Source: a virus
Strand: one strand, 5' to 3'
DNA length: 64,000 nt
Virus record (IMG/VR): IMGVR_UViG_3300042549_000858
Location: 1-64,000 of that record
The translations under genes and the position numbers were made by a program. Positions 36,415 to 44,481 of this stretch are shown here, piece by piece (position 1 is the stretch's first letter; every line of letters begins with the position of its first letter). A model generated the notes under the pieces. The model saw nothing but the letters and a program-made list of their open reading frames with translations. It made no database searches and had not been told where the DNA came from.

Positions 36415-37406
36415 TCACCTCGTGTAAGTAATGCAACCTGTTTAGCGTATTGTTCTGGGGTAATCCCTAGTTTACGGGCTAACGTAACTTGAGACTGCTT
36501 CAGTTTTATACGACTTGGCGGTGTGCTTCGTGAGGCCGGGGCCACTGGCGAAGAACTTGGTTTTTGTGCACGGCGGGGAGTTTCCTCATCTGCCGGTTCT
36601 GATGACCTTTTTGGAGGCTCGTCATCTTCCTCGTTGCTCTGAGTATCGAAATACTCAGGAAATCTTTTTCGCATGGTACTGTCGATTCGCTTGAAGTAAT
36701 CATCTGTACCAATATAGTCCGCACCATACTCCCTTTGCAAACGCTTGTCAAGCCCCATAGCAGCCATAGTCATTTCATCATCGGCACCAAACCAATCACT
36801 GTTGCTATCTAGCCACTTTTTGGTCTTTGGACTTACTTTAGTTTCTGCGGGTTGGGTAGCGGGTTGGAACTGACGCTCTTCAACCTCAATCGGCTTCATA
36901 CCTTCGGCTTTGTCAATTTTCAACGTGGCTTTGGCAATGTCTTTTTGCGCGGCTACAAGCTCATCGGCGTTGCCAGCCTCATACGCATCCCGGTAGCGTT
37001 TTTCAGCGGCATCAAGTTCTCCTTGGGCTGCGCCCTTAGACGTCTCAATGTATGCTTTACTACCAGTAGACAACTGCTGCTGCAAACGTTTGTTTTCTTC
37101 AAACACTTGCCGTGCAAAATCTTCCGCCGCTTGGCGCTCACGTTCAGCGGCTTCTTTGGCGCGTCGTTCGTCGTGGTAACCACGTGTGAACTTCTTGATA
37201 CGCGCTTGAACCTTTTCGTCGTACGAAGCAAGTTCGTCTTCCGTTGGGTCTTCGGGGGGCGTAGCAGCAGGTTTACGTCCACGGTCTTCGGGTGGCGTAT
37301 CGTCTTCAATTTCTAATTGGAAATCGTCGTCCTTTTTAGCCTCGGCTTTCGCTTTATCAGGATCGGGTAACTCGTAAGACTCATCGTCAAATTTTGGTAA
37401 TGCCAT
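36411..37406 (-). CDS. Capsid scaffolding protein
   Basis: 331 residues with scaffold-type composition: acidic N-terminus (FQLEIEDDTPPEDRGRKP), a long charged coiled coil (about residues 62-165, RRAKEAAERERQAAEDFARQ), and a basic, proline-rich C-terminus ending in a helix (RIKLKQSQVTLARKLGITPE). It sits between the GroES-like and capsid genes, the usual place. It should guide capsid assembly and then leave. Confidence 0.75.
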   Translation of the reverse strand: MALPKFDDESYELPDPDKAKAEAKKDDDFQLEIEDDTPPEDRGRKPAATPPEDPTEDELASYDEKVQARIKKFTRGYHDERRAKEAAERERQAAEDFARQVFEENKRLQQQLSTGSKAYIETSKGAAQGELDAAEKRYRDAYEAGNADELVAAQKDIAKATLKIDKAEGMKPIEVEERQFQPATQPAETKVSPKTKKWLDSNSDWFGADDEMTMAAMGLDKRLQREYGADYIGTDDYFKRIDSTMRKRFPEYFDTQSNEEDDEPPKRSSEPADEETPRRAQKPSSSPVAPASRSTPPSRIKLKQSQVTLARKLGITPEQYAKQVALLTRGE

Positions 37407-37419
37407 GATTTATCCTTTT

Positions 37420-37830
37420 TTATGCAGCACGGGTAATTCCGCGCGGGTCTTCGACAACGGCTTCGACCGAATCATCATTGATGATGCGAAATTCTCTACC
37501 GTGAATTTTCAAGCGGGTGCCTGAATTGGGGCGCACGATGACGAAATCACCTTGCTTGCAGCGGGCACCACTAGGGAACCGCGTCTTGTCTTGATATGCC
37601 TCTGGGCCTAACTTCACAACAAATAGTACTGGGGTCAGTACTTCTTCGTAGTACATCGTCTTACTGTCTTTAATCAGCCCAACTTCACTATCAGCATATT
37701 CCTCCATCGCCTCTGGTACTACGCAAAGCAACATAAAACCAGAAGGATCGGGCAACTGTTTGGCTTTCTCTTCGGCAGTCGTGTTGAGAATGCCAGAGAG
37801 GTCCACAGCGGATACATCAAACTCACTCAT
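37420..37830 (-). CDS. GroES-like co-chaperonin
   Basis: 136 residues from the ATG at 37830, which overlaps the upstream stop by 8 bases; an upstream in-frame start is unlikely. Features of phage GroES-like proteins: PSGFMLLCVVPEAMEEYADS, then VLFVVKLGPEAYQDKTRFPS, CKQGDFVIVRPNSGTRLKIH and REFRIINDDSVEAVVEDPRG. Such proteins replace host GroES on GroEL to fold the capsid protein. There is no phage GroEL in the window, so host GroEL is the likely partner. Confidence 0.8.
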   Translation of the reverse strand: MSEFDVSAVDLSGILNTTAEEKAKQLPDPSGFMLLCVVPEAMEEYADSEVGLIKDSKTMYYEEVLTPVLFVVKLGPEAYQDKTRFPSGARCKQGDFVIVRPNSGTRLKIHGREFRIINDDSVEAVVEDPRGITRAA

Positions 37831-38017
37831 CGGAATACTCCATTTTTTGCACGAGGTCTTTGACAAGTTGTTCTGCATGTGTCAGACCCCGGATGACACC
37901 GCAGACATGCCGATACTCGGCGAAGTCTTTTGCACCTCCTCCTGCGAGGAAGGAAACTTGATCACCACGGAGCTTGTCGATCTCCGAAGCTAAATACCCA
38001 AATGTTTGATTGCTCAC
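37823..38017 (-). CDS. Small helical protein next to portal (GTG start)
   Basis: 64 residues. The GTG start overlaps the portal stop (GTGA). It is a single helical pair (YLASEIDKLRGDQVSFLAGG; GVIRGLTHAEQLVKDLVQKM). Similar short proteins follow the portal gene in other aquatic phages. Function unknown. Confidence 0.6.
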   Translation of the reverse strand: MSNQTFGYLASEIDKLRGDQVSFLAGGGAKDFAEYRHVCGVIRGLTHAEQLVKDLVQKMEYSDE

Positions 38018-40500
38018 TTATTCTCCTTCTTTGCTCCGCGTTGAGCCGCCTGCACAGCCAGTTGTGCTCTATGCTTTGCGGCATCAAGACCTAAACGCAC
38101 GCCTTCGGTTTGCTGTTGTTTCTGTAACTGATCGCGTTTAGCAGCAGATGTGGCGCTAACTTGCATAGCTGCTATTTGCATCTGTGCTTCAATGCGGGAC
38201 TTCTCAATCTCCAACTGATCAGCCTTAGCCGCAGCATCAATCTGCTGCTTCTGCTGTTTCAACTGGAACTCTTGCATCTTCAACTGCAACTCTTGCTGTT
38301 GCATCTGAACGATTGGGTCCATAGCTTTCTGCTGTGCGGATTGTTGGGCGGCTTCTTGTTTGTTCTGCTGTAACAACTGTTGTGACGCTTGCGCGGCAGC
38401 GATGGCGATTTGATCTGCCATGTCTTTTGGTACGGGTGGATGGTCCTCGTGTTTGTCTTGCATCGGTGGCAACGAGAAGCCCATTGATTTCTCAACCTGC
38501 AAACGGTACTCAAACGCGACGTGCTCGTTGATATGCGCCATCGCAGACGCCATGATCGCCTGCGCTTGTGGATTGCCCTGCATCATCATTTGAATCTTGG
38601 GGTCTTGAACCGCAGACATATGCACAGCGATGTGTGCTTGGTGGTTCTGCTCAAGGAACGCCTTGACCGGCTTCATAGTCAGCAGGTTCATGTTCTCTTG
38701 CACAGGGTCAATCGGCTTGACATCATCCTCAGTCGGGATGAGTTTGTTTGCGTTCTTGATGCCCAACACTTCTAACATCTGACGATGCAAGAGTGGTAAG
38801 TCATACAACTGTGGTGCAGACTGCGCAAGCTGTAGTGCAGACTGATACTGAACAATCTTCTGCGCCATCGTTGACGCGTTAGGGTCGCTCACTGGAATCA
38901 CGTCTACTTTGTCGTAGTCGGACTTCTTCGCCTTGCGACTGCCATCAACTGGCTCGTAGTCATACTCATCAGGTGTGTAGTCGGCGATGATGACTTTGAG
39001 TAACTTGAACTCTTGTCTCATCGTGAAGTGCATACGCGCTTGCACAGCACCCATCACCTTGAGTGTTCTCTCAAGAATAGCCAGTGTTGTTCCCACAGGA
39101 GCTTGTGCGCTCATGTCGGACACGTTCATATCTCCACTCGATGCAAACGCACGACCTTCTTCCACGATCTGCTGGAACAGCGCAAACAAAGTTTGGCTTG
39201 GCTCTTTATAAGGCAGGGGGAGTATGTTGTCGCGGATAGAACCGCTTGGGACGTCTACGTCCCTGAACTCTCCGGGTTGAATCGGTGTGTCATCACCTTT
39301 AATCCGAAGTCCTCTTGATTTAAGTCCTCCGGGGAGATTAGATAAAGTGCCCGCGTCAACAAGTTGGCGGATGAGCATCGTTGCTGATTTTGCATATCCA
39401 CCAATGAGGTGGATGAGACCATACCCGTAGAAACCAAAACCGGGGATGTATTGGTAGTGGACAAAGTGCTGTCGCTTGAGGTGGAGTTCATCTCCTTCAT
39501 ACCAATTTCTCCTTATGGCTAACACTTTACGTGTGCCCTTTTCGATGGTTACAACATAAGGCAGACCGATGCCGGTCTCCTCGCCCTTTTTGTTCTTGTG
39601 CTCAAACCCCTTGAGGTCTAAGTCAATGTGCATCTCAAGCACGCGGTAACGCTCATCATCGGTTGCGGACAGGCCAGTCTCTTCGGCTTTCTGCTTCTCA
39701 ATGTCATCCAATTCAAACGTAGGCTCACCAATATCTACATCACTGTAGAACCCCGCTTCTTGTAACTTAACAATCTCATTCTCAGTCTTACGCATCACGT
39801 GCGTTACACGCTCTGCTGTCTCAAGGTTACTCGCACCGTAGGGCACAACGATGTCTTCAGCAGGTATGAACACCGCCATCTGACGCCCCTTGCTTGGGTC
39901 GTAGTACACCTTCTTAAATGCCGAACCAGTGATGGGCAAGTTCCACAACATTTTCTCGTGCTCTGGACGGTACTCATACATCACTTCCGTCAACTGGTAG
40001 TTCATGTCGTCGCGCACGCGAGCGGCAGCTTCTTCAATCTCAGGTGTGTCTTTGCCGATGATGACGGTCTTCACAGGTCCCATTGCTGGGAATGTTTCTG
40101 TAATTCCTTCAGACTGGAATCTGACCACAGACTCTGTAAGCATGGGGTGGAACACCCCGCACGCGCCCTGCCAAGGTTCTGTTCTGTCTTCGTAGTTCAG
40201 ACCCAGTAACTTCAAGCCATCTACATATGTCTTTATCCAATCTCTGCGGTCCATGATGTCTTTATCAAAATCCGCAACCAAATCTTCTGCCAACGACTGC
40301 AAGTCATTGTCGTCCATGTACTCTGCTAAGTTGGCATCAAAGTCATCAGCCGTTTCTTTCTCGGGCTTGAGGTCAATCTCTAGGCCGCCCATACGAATAC
40401 CAACCGATTCGGGGTCCTCAATCTCAATTTCAAAATCAGGACCCATGTCACTGATTCCTTCATCTAAACCTAAGGGGGCGGCGTATAAACTTTTTTCCAT
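38014..40500 (-). CDS. Portal protein (P22-type)
   Basis: 828 residues, a size normal for P22-like portals. Blocks typical of this family: DRRDWIKTYVDGLKLLGLNY, ITGSAFKKVYYDPSKGRQM, AEDIVVPYGASNLETAERVT, HYQYIPGFGFYGYGLIHLIG. The last about 150 residues are a Gln/Ala-rich coiled coil (LQLKMQEFQLKQQKQQIDAA), matching the C-terminal barrel region. It forms the dodecameric ring at the packaging vertex and binds the terminase encoded just before it. Confidence 0.9.
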   Translation of the reverse strand: MEKSLYAAPLGLDEGISDMGPDFEIEIEDPESVGIRMGGLEIDLKPEKETADDFDANLAEYMDDNDLQSLAEDLVADFDKDIMDRRDWIKTYVDGLKLLGLNYEDRTEPWQGACGVFHPMLTESVVRFQSEGITETFPAMGPVKTVIIGKDTPEIEEAAARVRDDMNYQLTEVMYEYRPEHEKMLWNLPITGSAFKKVYYDPSKGRQMAVFIPAEDIVVPYGASNLETAERVTHVMRKTENEIVKLQEAGFYSDVDIGEPTFELDDIEKQKAEETGLSATDDERYRVLEMHIDLDLKGFEHKNKKGEETGIGLPYVVTIEKGTRKVLAIRRNWYEGDELHLKRQHFVHYQYIPGFGFYGYGLIHLIGGYAKSATMLIRQLVDAGTLSNLPGGLKSRGLRIKGDDTPIQPGEFRDVDVPSGSIRDNILPLPYKEPSQTLFALFQQIVEEGRAFASSGDMNVSDMSAQAPVGTTLAILERTLKVMGAVQARMHFTMRQEFKLLKVIIADYTPDEYDYEPVDGSRKAKKSDYDKVDVIPVSDPNASTMAQKIVQYQSALQLAQSAPQLYDLPLLHRQMLEVLGIKNANKLIPTEDDVKPIDPVQENMNLLTMKPVKAFLEQNHQAHIAVHMSAVQDPKIQMMMQGNPQAQAIMASAMAHINEHVAFEYRLQVEKSMGFSLPPMQDKHEDHPPVPKDMADQIAIAAAQASQQLLQQNKQEAAQQSAQQKAMDPIVQMQQQELQLKMQEFQLKQQKQQIDAAAKADQLEIEKSRIEAQMQIAAMQVSATSAAKRDQLQKQQQTEGVRLGLDAAKHRAQLAVQAAQRGAKKENK

Positions 40501-40509
40501 TTTTAGTCC

Positions 40510-42075
40510 TTAAACGGTGTAGTACTTCTCACGGCGGTAGCCTTTGAAATATTTGGTGTCTTCTTGTTCATCATTAGGTAGACGCAAGTAACCCCCTGAG
40601 CGGAACCTCATCAGCGCAAGTGTCATTGAGTCAACCAAGTCATCGTGTTCCCCAGATGGAAAGGACGCAACTTCGTCCACGAGTTCTTCCGCCCATCGTG
40701 TCTGCGGTGCCCATACTTTACCCGATGCAAACAAATCTGCAACACTGTTTAGTCGGGTGATCTTGTCTTGTCCTTTTCCCGGACTGTATTCCTGCACTGG
40801 AATACCCATCGCACGGAACTCTTGAATCAACGGCGCACCTGCCGCTTTCTTCTCAACAAGGAACGAGTCTGGACTCCATTCTTCCCATTCTTCAAGCGCC
40901 CACTTCTTCAACTCAGGGAACTCCACACGCTTCTTACCTGCGTTGAGCAAGATGATGTTAGGTAGACCTCGGTCCTCGTCGTTGTAGAACACACCCCACG
41001 TAGTACACGCGGAGTAGTCGTTGACCTTGCGCATCTCATGCGCCGTATCCCAAGACTGGATGATGAACTCACATGATGGAGGCCGGTCGTCTTCCCACCA
41101 CTTCCACCACTCTCTCTTAATAATAGCGTTCGTATCCGAGGTAGGCTGCTGCTGGTACTGCGCCATCCACTTGCCTGAGGGCAATTCTTCCCGAAGCGCC
41201 TTCAATTCTTTCTCAGACCAGAACTCAGGCCACAACGGTTTGTCGCTAGGCAGAATCGCAGGCAACTCAATCACCTTCCACTCTTCACCACCGCGCTGGG
41301 CGGCGGACTTGAGCACCTGAGCAGTCAAATCTCGTAGCGACCAACGCGTCATAACTATAACAATCGCCCCACCCGGCTGTAGACGCTGACGCGGACCTGA
41401 CGTATACCACTCATACACCTTGTCGTACACCTCTGGGTTGTACGCACCGATCGCCGCTTCCTGTTCTGAGTGCGGGTCATCTATTATTAGTACGTCCGCG
41501 CCCTTACCAGTGACCGCACCACCCACACCAATCGCAAAATAGTCGCCGCCGTAGTTGGTATTCCACCGTCCAGCCGCTTTTGAGTCCGTTTGTAGCTCAA
41601 TCTGGGGAAAAATCCGCTTATAAACCTCGGAATCCACCAAGTTACGCACTTTTCTACCGAATCCCGTGGCTAATTCCGCTGTATGGGACGTCTGAATCAC
41701 CTTTTTCTGGGGAAATTTACCCAAAAACCAAGCTGGGAGCAGGTATGAGGCGAATTCTGACTTCGTATGACGGGGTGGCATGTTAATAATCAGGCGTTTT
41801 ACCTCACCATTAGCCACTTCCTCAAACGCTTGTGCCATTCTCTCGTGGTGTTTGCCATGAATAAACGCAGGCCAGACCGCATGAACGAACTCCATGAAGT
41901 CTTCTTGTGCCTTAACTCGGACCTTTCTAGTCCGCAGTTCTTCCAAAATGTCGGTGATGGCTCCCTGCTCATCTTTAGGGAACCTCTTTATTAGTGCGTG
42001 CAGTTGTACCGTAGTCAGGTTCTGGATTGCCTCAACCGCCTTCGGGTTTTGAAACAGACTATTCAGTGCTGTCAT
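40510..42075 (-). CDS. terL: Terminase large subunit
   Basis: 521 residues from ATG at 42075, chosen because GGAAG lies upstream and it overlaps the small-subunit stop by 17 bases; the frame extends a little further to a TTG. Packaging ATPase and nuclease: Walker A PPRHTKSE (100-107), Walker B LIIDDP (Asp199-Asp200), motif MTRWS; RNase H-type nuclease residues Asp343 (SWDTAHE), Glu408 (VEKKAAG) and Asp478-Asp479 (HDDLVDS). It cuts concatemers and pumps DNA through the portal. Confidence 0.95.
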   Translation of the reverse strand: MTALNSLFQNPKAVEAIQNLTTVQLHALIKRFPKDEQGAITDILEELRTRKVRVKAQEDFMEFVHAVWPAFIHGKHHERMAQAFEEVANGEVKRLIINMPPRHTKSEFASYLLPAWFLGKFPQKKVIQTSHTAELATGFGRKVRNLVDSEVYKRIFPQIELQTDSKAAGRWNTNYGGDYFAIGVGGAVTGKGADVLIIDDPHSEQEAAIGAYNPEVYDKVYEWYTSGPRQRLQPGGAIVIVMTRWSLRDLTAQVLKSAAQRGGEEWKVIELPAILPSDKPLWPEFWSEKELKALREELPSGKWMAQYQQQPTSDTNAIIKREWWKWWEDDRPPSCEFIIQSWDTAHEMRKVNDYSACTTWGVFYNDEDRGLPNIILLNAGKKRVEFPELKKWALEEWEEWSPDSFLVEKKAAGAPLIQEFRAMGIPVQEYSPGKGQDKITRLNSVADLFASGKVWAPQTRWAEELVDEVASFPSGEHDDLVDSMTLALMRFRSGGYLRLPNDEQEDTKYFKGYRREKYYTV

Positions 42076-42694
42076 TCGTTTCTTCCAACTCGCCACCCAC
42101 AAACCCCAACTCGGCGTCTATATCTATTACCTGAACTGCTGGTGCCTTGGACACCACATCCATACTCGTCACATTCTTAGCTTCCACATCAATGATGTCG
42201 CCCAAGTATTGAGACAGCTTACTTGCCAACTCATTCTCAAGTTCTTCTGTGGTTCTGTGCGTGACGTTAATTTCCACGCGTTCGGCAAACGCACCCACGT
42301 CGCTCATCTTGCCCAGCATCTCCAAGGCTTTCAGTTCAACCTTGTTGTCTCCGCAGTCGGACTTCTCTAACAGTTTGAGCTTAATGTATGACCGCACTTG
42401 CTGTGCGTTACGAATCACGTCAATATCGTACTCATCCAGCAAAGCCTTCAACATCAGTGCTTTGCCCGGTGTATTTATATCTGCCAGTGTCGTGGTGGGG
42501 TTGTCCATGAAAACTGAGCGTGCAGTCTTCTTGTCTTCTGTAGTTACGGCAGTCTCTGCATCATCCAATCCGTTCGCCCGCAAAAACTCTACCGTATTGA
42601 AAGCGAGTTTGGCCTTCTCATGGATGCTGAGAATCTCTTCGTTCGTCATTGCGAACGGGGCAGGAACGTTTAGTTCTGGTGTAACAAGAATCAT
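42059..42694 (-). CDS. Terminase small subunit-like protein
   Basis: 211 residues, the first gene of the leftward block. The helical centre (LLDEYDIDVIRNAQQVRSYI, then KALEMLGKMSDVGAFAERVE) resembles phage small terminases, which bind packaging sites and load DNA onto the large subunit. The C-terminus is acidic (ELEETNDSTE). The ATG has no good SD sequence. The call rests on position and this helical block. Confidence 0.65.
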   Translation of the reverse strand: MILVTPELNVPAPFAMTNEEILSIHEKAKLAFNTVEFLRANGLDDAETAVTTEDKKTARSVFMDNPTTTLADINTPGKALMLKALLDEYDIDVIRNAQQVRSYIKLKLLEKSDCGDNKVELKALEMLGKMSDVGAFAERVEINVTHRTTEELENELASKLSQYLGDIIDVEAKNVTSMDVVSKAPAVQVIDIDAELGFVGGELEETNDSTE

Positions 42695-42763
42695 AGGAGG
42701 AAAGTTGGCACTCCGAAGTTCAGGAAATGTAACACAAAAAATATATGGGGGTATGGGAACCCA

Positions 42764-42787
42764 AATAAAAAAAGACCCGGGGGGTCT
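42764..42787 (-). terminator. Terminator facing the late genes, upstream of terminase
   Basis: Minus strand: AGACCC, CCC loop, GGGTCT, then seven T. It lies about 70 bases upstream of the first leftward gene. It would stop any leftward transcript that begins farther right before it reaches the terminase genes, so late expression may require anti-termination or a start inside 42695-42763. Confidence 0.65.
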
Positions 42788-42825
42788 ATTGGATACTTAA
42801 AAACTGGGATTGGATACTTAAAAAA
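42788..42825. repeat. Two tandem 16-bp direct repeats, 21-bp period
   Basis: ATTGGATACTTAAAAA occurs at 42788-42803 and again at 42809-42824. The period of 21 bp is two DNA turns, which would place two bound proteins on the same face. It lies between the late-gene terminator and the divergent control region. Confidence 0.7.
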
Positions 42826-42905
42826 GAACCCCCCTCCCCCCTATAAGATGTTTACGTGTGTCTGATCTATTGTAATTTTTGTGTAGCGACATGTATAGCT
42901 GGAGT

Positions 42906-42925
42906 ACCTATTTCTAAAAATAGGT
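42906..42925. promoter_or_regulatory. Perfect 8-bp inverted repeat in divergent region
   Basis: ACCTATTT and AAATAGGT separated by CTAA. It has no T-run on either strand, so it looks like an operator or RNA hairpin rather than a terminator. The rest of 42826-43137 holds no convincing gene; besides this repeat I see only the predicted leftward promoter and the first palindrome. Confidence 0.4.
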
Positions 42926-43011
42926 TATCTAATGAGCGGATTAGAGTAGTAGTAGCGCGTATGGTACCTAATCCTAAATCTGGGGGGTGGGGTCGGATAT
43001 ACCGCTCAAAC

Positions 43012-43028
43012 TTTCGTACTGTACGAAA
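43012..43028. promoter_or_regulatory. Palindromic site 1 (TTTCGTACTGTACGAAA)
   Basis: First of ten copies of TTTCGTACNGTACGAAA; the centre is T and the symmetry extends to 21 bp (43010-43030). It lies directly downstream of the predicted leftward -10 element and 110 bp before the ATG at 43138, in position to control both directions. Confidence 0.85.
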
Positions 43029-43055
43029 GTGTAAATTTGTATCTATCCCGTGCAA
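43028..43055 (-). promoter_or_regulatory. Possible leftward promoter in the divergent region
   Basis: Minus-strand -35 TTGCAC (43055-43050), 16-nt spacer and -10 TACACT (43033-43028). Both boxes match the consensus only partly. Palindromic site 1 begins at the end of the -10 box, so a bound protein would cover the start site. Confidence 0.35.
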
Positions 43056-43137
43056 GTTGTTGTTAGGTGTGATACAGTTCAACCATCGACTCAGGGATTG
43101 GCTCTGATTAGATACAGTCATACGAAAGGAATTCACC

Positions 43138-43665
43138 ATGACTAAATCCTCTACTCTCTCTAATGTTCAACTCGCTACAGACTGTGGCAACGCGGTAGCA
43201 GAAATGGCGGACGCGTTACAAACGGCCGAGCAGAAGCGCGAACTGGCGAACACTAACATTCTCGCGCTACATAAGGCGAAGGTTGTTGTTGGCACTTATA
43301 AGAAGGACGGCACTGGTTGCGCCATTGCTACCGCGTTTGTTGACGGTGGCGTAGCGAAAGGTAAAACGCAAAGCACTATGCAAAAAACCTACCTACCTAC
43401 ATTCAAAGCGCATGTGGCAAGTGGCAAGCCCGTGACAGACTGGAATAGTCAACGCGCCAAGCAAAAGGCAAACGGTGCAAAGAAGGACGCAAAGACAACC
43501 AAGGAATTCTCTGCAAAATTGGCAACATGCTTCCGTGACGCTGAATTTGAAGGGTTTATAAATGACCTTCAGGCGTCATTCCACAATGACGAAATTAAAA
43601 CGCTACTGGAAGGCGTGAAGTCTTACCTCGAATCTGAAGGCGTAGACTTGAAGGCGAAAGCGTAA
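43138..43665 (+). CDS. Unrecognised protein, first gene of the rightward block
   Basis: 175 residues. AAAGGA lies 8 bases upstream of the ATG. It is basic in the middle (WNSQRAKQKANGAKKDAKTT) and helical at both ends (AVAEMADALQTAEQKRELAN; EIKTLLEGVKSYLESEGVDL). I do not recognise a family and see no clear HTH. The gene stands alone between palindromic sites 1 and 2 and is closed by its own terminator (43685-43708), an arrangement typical of a separately controlled regulatory gene. Whether it binds the palindrome is untested. Confidence 0.7.
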   Translation: MTKSSTLSNVQLATDCGNAVAEMADALQTAEQKRELANTNILALHKAKVVVGTYKKDGTGCAIATAFVDGGVAKGKTQSTMQKTYLPTFKAHVASGKPVTDWNSQRAKQKANGAKKDAKTTKEFSAKLATCFRDAEFEGFINDLQASFHNDEIKTLLEGVKSYLESEGVDLKAKA

Positions 43666-43667
43666 GG

Positions 43668-43684
43668 TTTCGTACAGTACGAAA
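43668..43684. promoter_or_regulatory. Palindromic site 2
   Basis: TTTCGTAC-A-GTACGAAA, starting 3 bases after the stop of the 43138 gene and touching the terminator stem that follows. Its centre (A) is the complement of site 1's centre (T). Confidence 0.85.
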
Positions 43685-43708
43685 GCCCCCGAAAGGGGGC
43701 TTTTTTTT
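43685..43708 (+). terminator. Rho-independent terminator after the 43138 gene
   Basis: GCCCCC, GAAA tetraloop, GGGGGC and eight T: a near-ideal terminator. It isolates the 43138 gene from the genes that begin at 44482. A further inverted repeat, CCCAAAT/ATTTGGG (43711-43726), follows. Confidence 0.95.
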
Positions 43709-43732
43709 CGCCCAAATTTATTTGGGTGTGAT

Positions 43733-43957
43733 ACCTGTATCCCCGAGGTTCCACTATGAACATGCTACAACACATTGACGCGTGCCGAAGCGACCCGTTC
43801 TGGCAGGCTCACTATTTGAGCCTGTTACTACTTACCCCTTTGAAACCTGTATCCTCGAAGTTGGCCGTACAACAACCTATGGCAAACACTCTGCAAACTT
43901 TCGTACCGTACGAAACCCTTACTCTTCCGAAACCTGTATCCTCGAAGTTGGCCGTAC
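43733..43957. repeat. Direct repeats: two 40-bp copies and one degenerate copy
   Basis: Copies at 43831-43870 and 43918-43957 match at 36 of 40 positions, and their last 29 bases (from GAAACCTGTATCCTC to GGCCGTAC) are identical; the period is 87 bp. A short degenerate copy (ACCTGTATCC, then CCGAGGTT) is at 43733-43750. Palindromic site 3 lies between the two main copies. No convincing gene is present; an ORF at 43756-43965 merely reads through the repeats. Confidence 0.75.
43899..43915. promoter_or_regulatory. Palindromic site 3
   Basis: TTTCGTAC-C-GTACGAAA, perfect arms, between the two 40-bp direct repeats in the non-coding region 43709-44481. Confidence 0.85.
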
Positions 43958-43978
43958 GCGTTTAGTGTCAACATGGTT

Positions 43979-44361
43979 TAAGTTGTTGCAAGTCGTTATA
44001 TCCTCTATTTAGTTCTGCAATATTCTGCATACGAGAATAAAACAAAAGCCTTTTAAATCAACAACTTAGCATAGCAAAATTCCCTATTATTCTATTATTC
44101 TATAAAATAAATATATATGAAGTCTAAAAAAATAATCACACACAAGCCCTAACTTTCGTACCGTACGAATGTGTTTTCTCATGTTTTTGTGTTCCTTTGT
44201 TTTGTCTCGCTCAAATTCCCAAAATCACGGAATATTAGAATAATACACACAAAACACCTAAAAAAGCCTTACCAATCAACAACTTAACTTTATTCCACCC
44301 CCAAGAACATTGCAGAACTATTAAGAGGATATACCCCCCTATCCCACCTAGTAACAACTTG
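43979..44361. other. AT-rich non-coding region bounded by inverted repeats: replication-origin candidate
   Basis: TATATCCTCT-NNN-TAGTTCTGCAAT (43997-44021) is repeated in reverse complement at 44309-44333 (only the three middle bases differ). Between them the DNA is very AT-rich (for example 44086-44130) with a direct repeat AAAAGCCTT + AATCAACAACTTA at 44044-44068 and 44262-44286. The octamer AACAACTT or its complement AAGTTGTT occurs at about 43979, 44061, 44279 and 44354. Palindromic site 4 is at the centre. Easy-melting DNA with iterated motifs beside early promoters fits an origin; this is inference. Confidence 0.45.
44154..44170. promoter_or_regulatory. Palindromic site 4
   Basis: TTTCGTAC-C-GTACGAAT: one mismatch in the last base. 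It lies near the middle of the AT-rich region between the inverted repeats. Confidence 0.8.
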
Positions 44362-44387
44362 ACAAGCCCATGTAAATCCCTTATAAT
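44359..44387 (+). promoter_or_regulatory. Strong early promoter A
   Basis: -35 TTGACA (44359-44364), 17-nt spacer and -10 TATAAT (44382-44387), a perfect sigma70 consensus. The context CTTGACAAGCCCATGTAAA and the AAGGCT after the -10 are nearly the same in promoter B at 46752. The start site should be near 44394, with palindromic site 5 at about +38 and the gene start at 44482. Confidence 0.9.
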
Positions 44388-44430
44388 TAAGGCTCATTCG
44401 GAATAAAAGCGTTTCGAGTGACTCGGCAAC

Positions 44431-44447
44431 TTTCGTACGGTACGAAA
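44431..44447. promoter_or_regulatory. Palindromic site 5, downstream of early promoter A
   Basis: TTTCGTAC-G-GTACGAAA, 19 bp with outer C/G. It starts 44 bp after the -10 box, in the untranslated leader. Same placement as site 8 after promoter B. Confidence 0.85.
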
Positions 44448-44481
44448 GCCCGATGTGTAAGGGTCAACAGAAAGGGAAACC

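Noticed and set aside
42867-43139. Minus-strand ORF across the divergent region
   Set aside because: It reads through the palindrome (FRTVRK) and the regulatory repeats and has no SD; the non-coding interpretation is better.
43756-43965. ORF of 69 codons in the repeat region
   Set aside because: It reads twice through the same direct repeat (KPVSSKLAV) and through a palindrome (FVPYE), so its sequence is explained by non-coding repeats.
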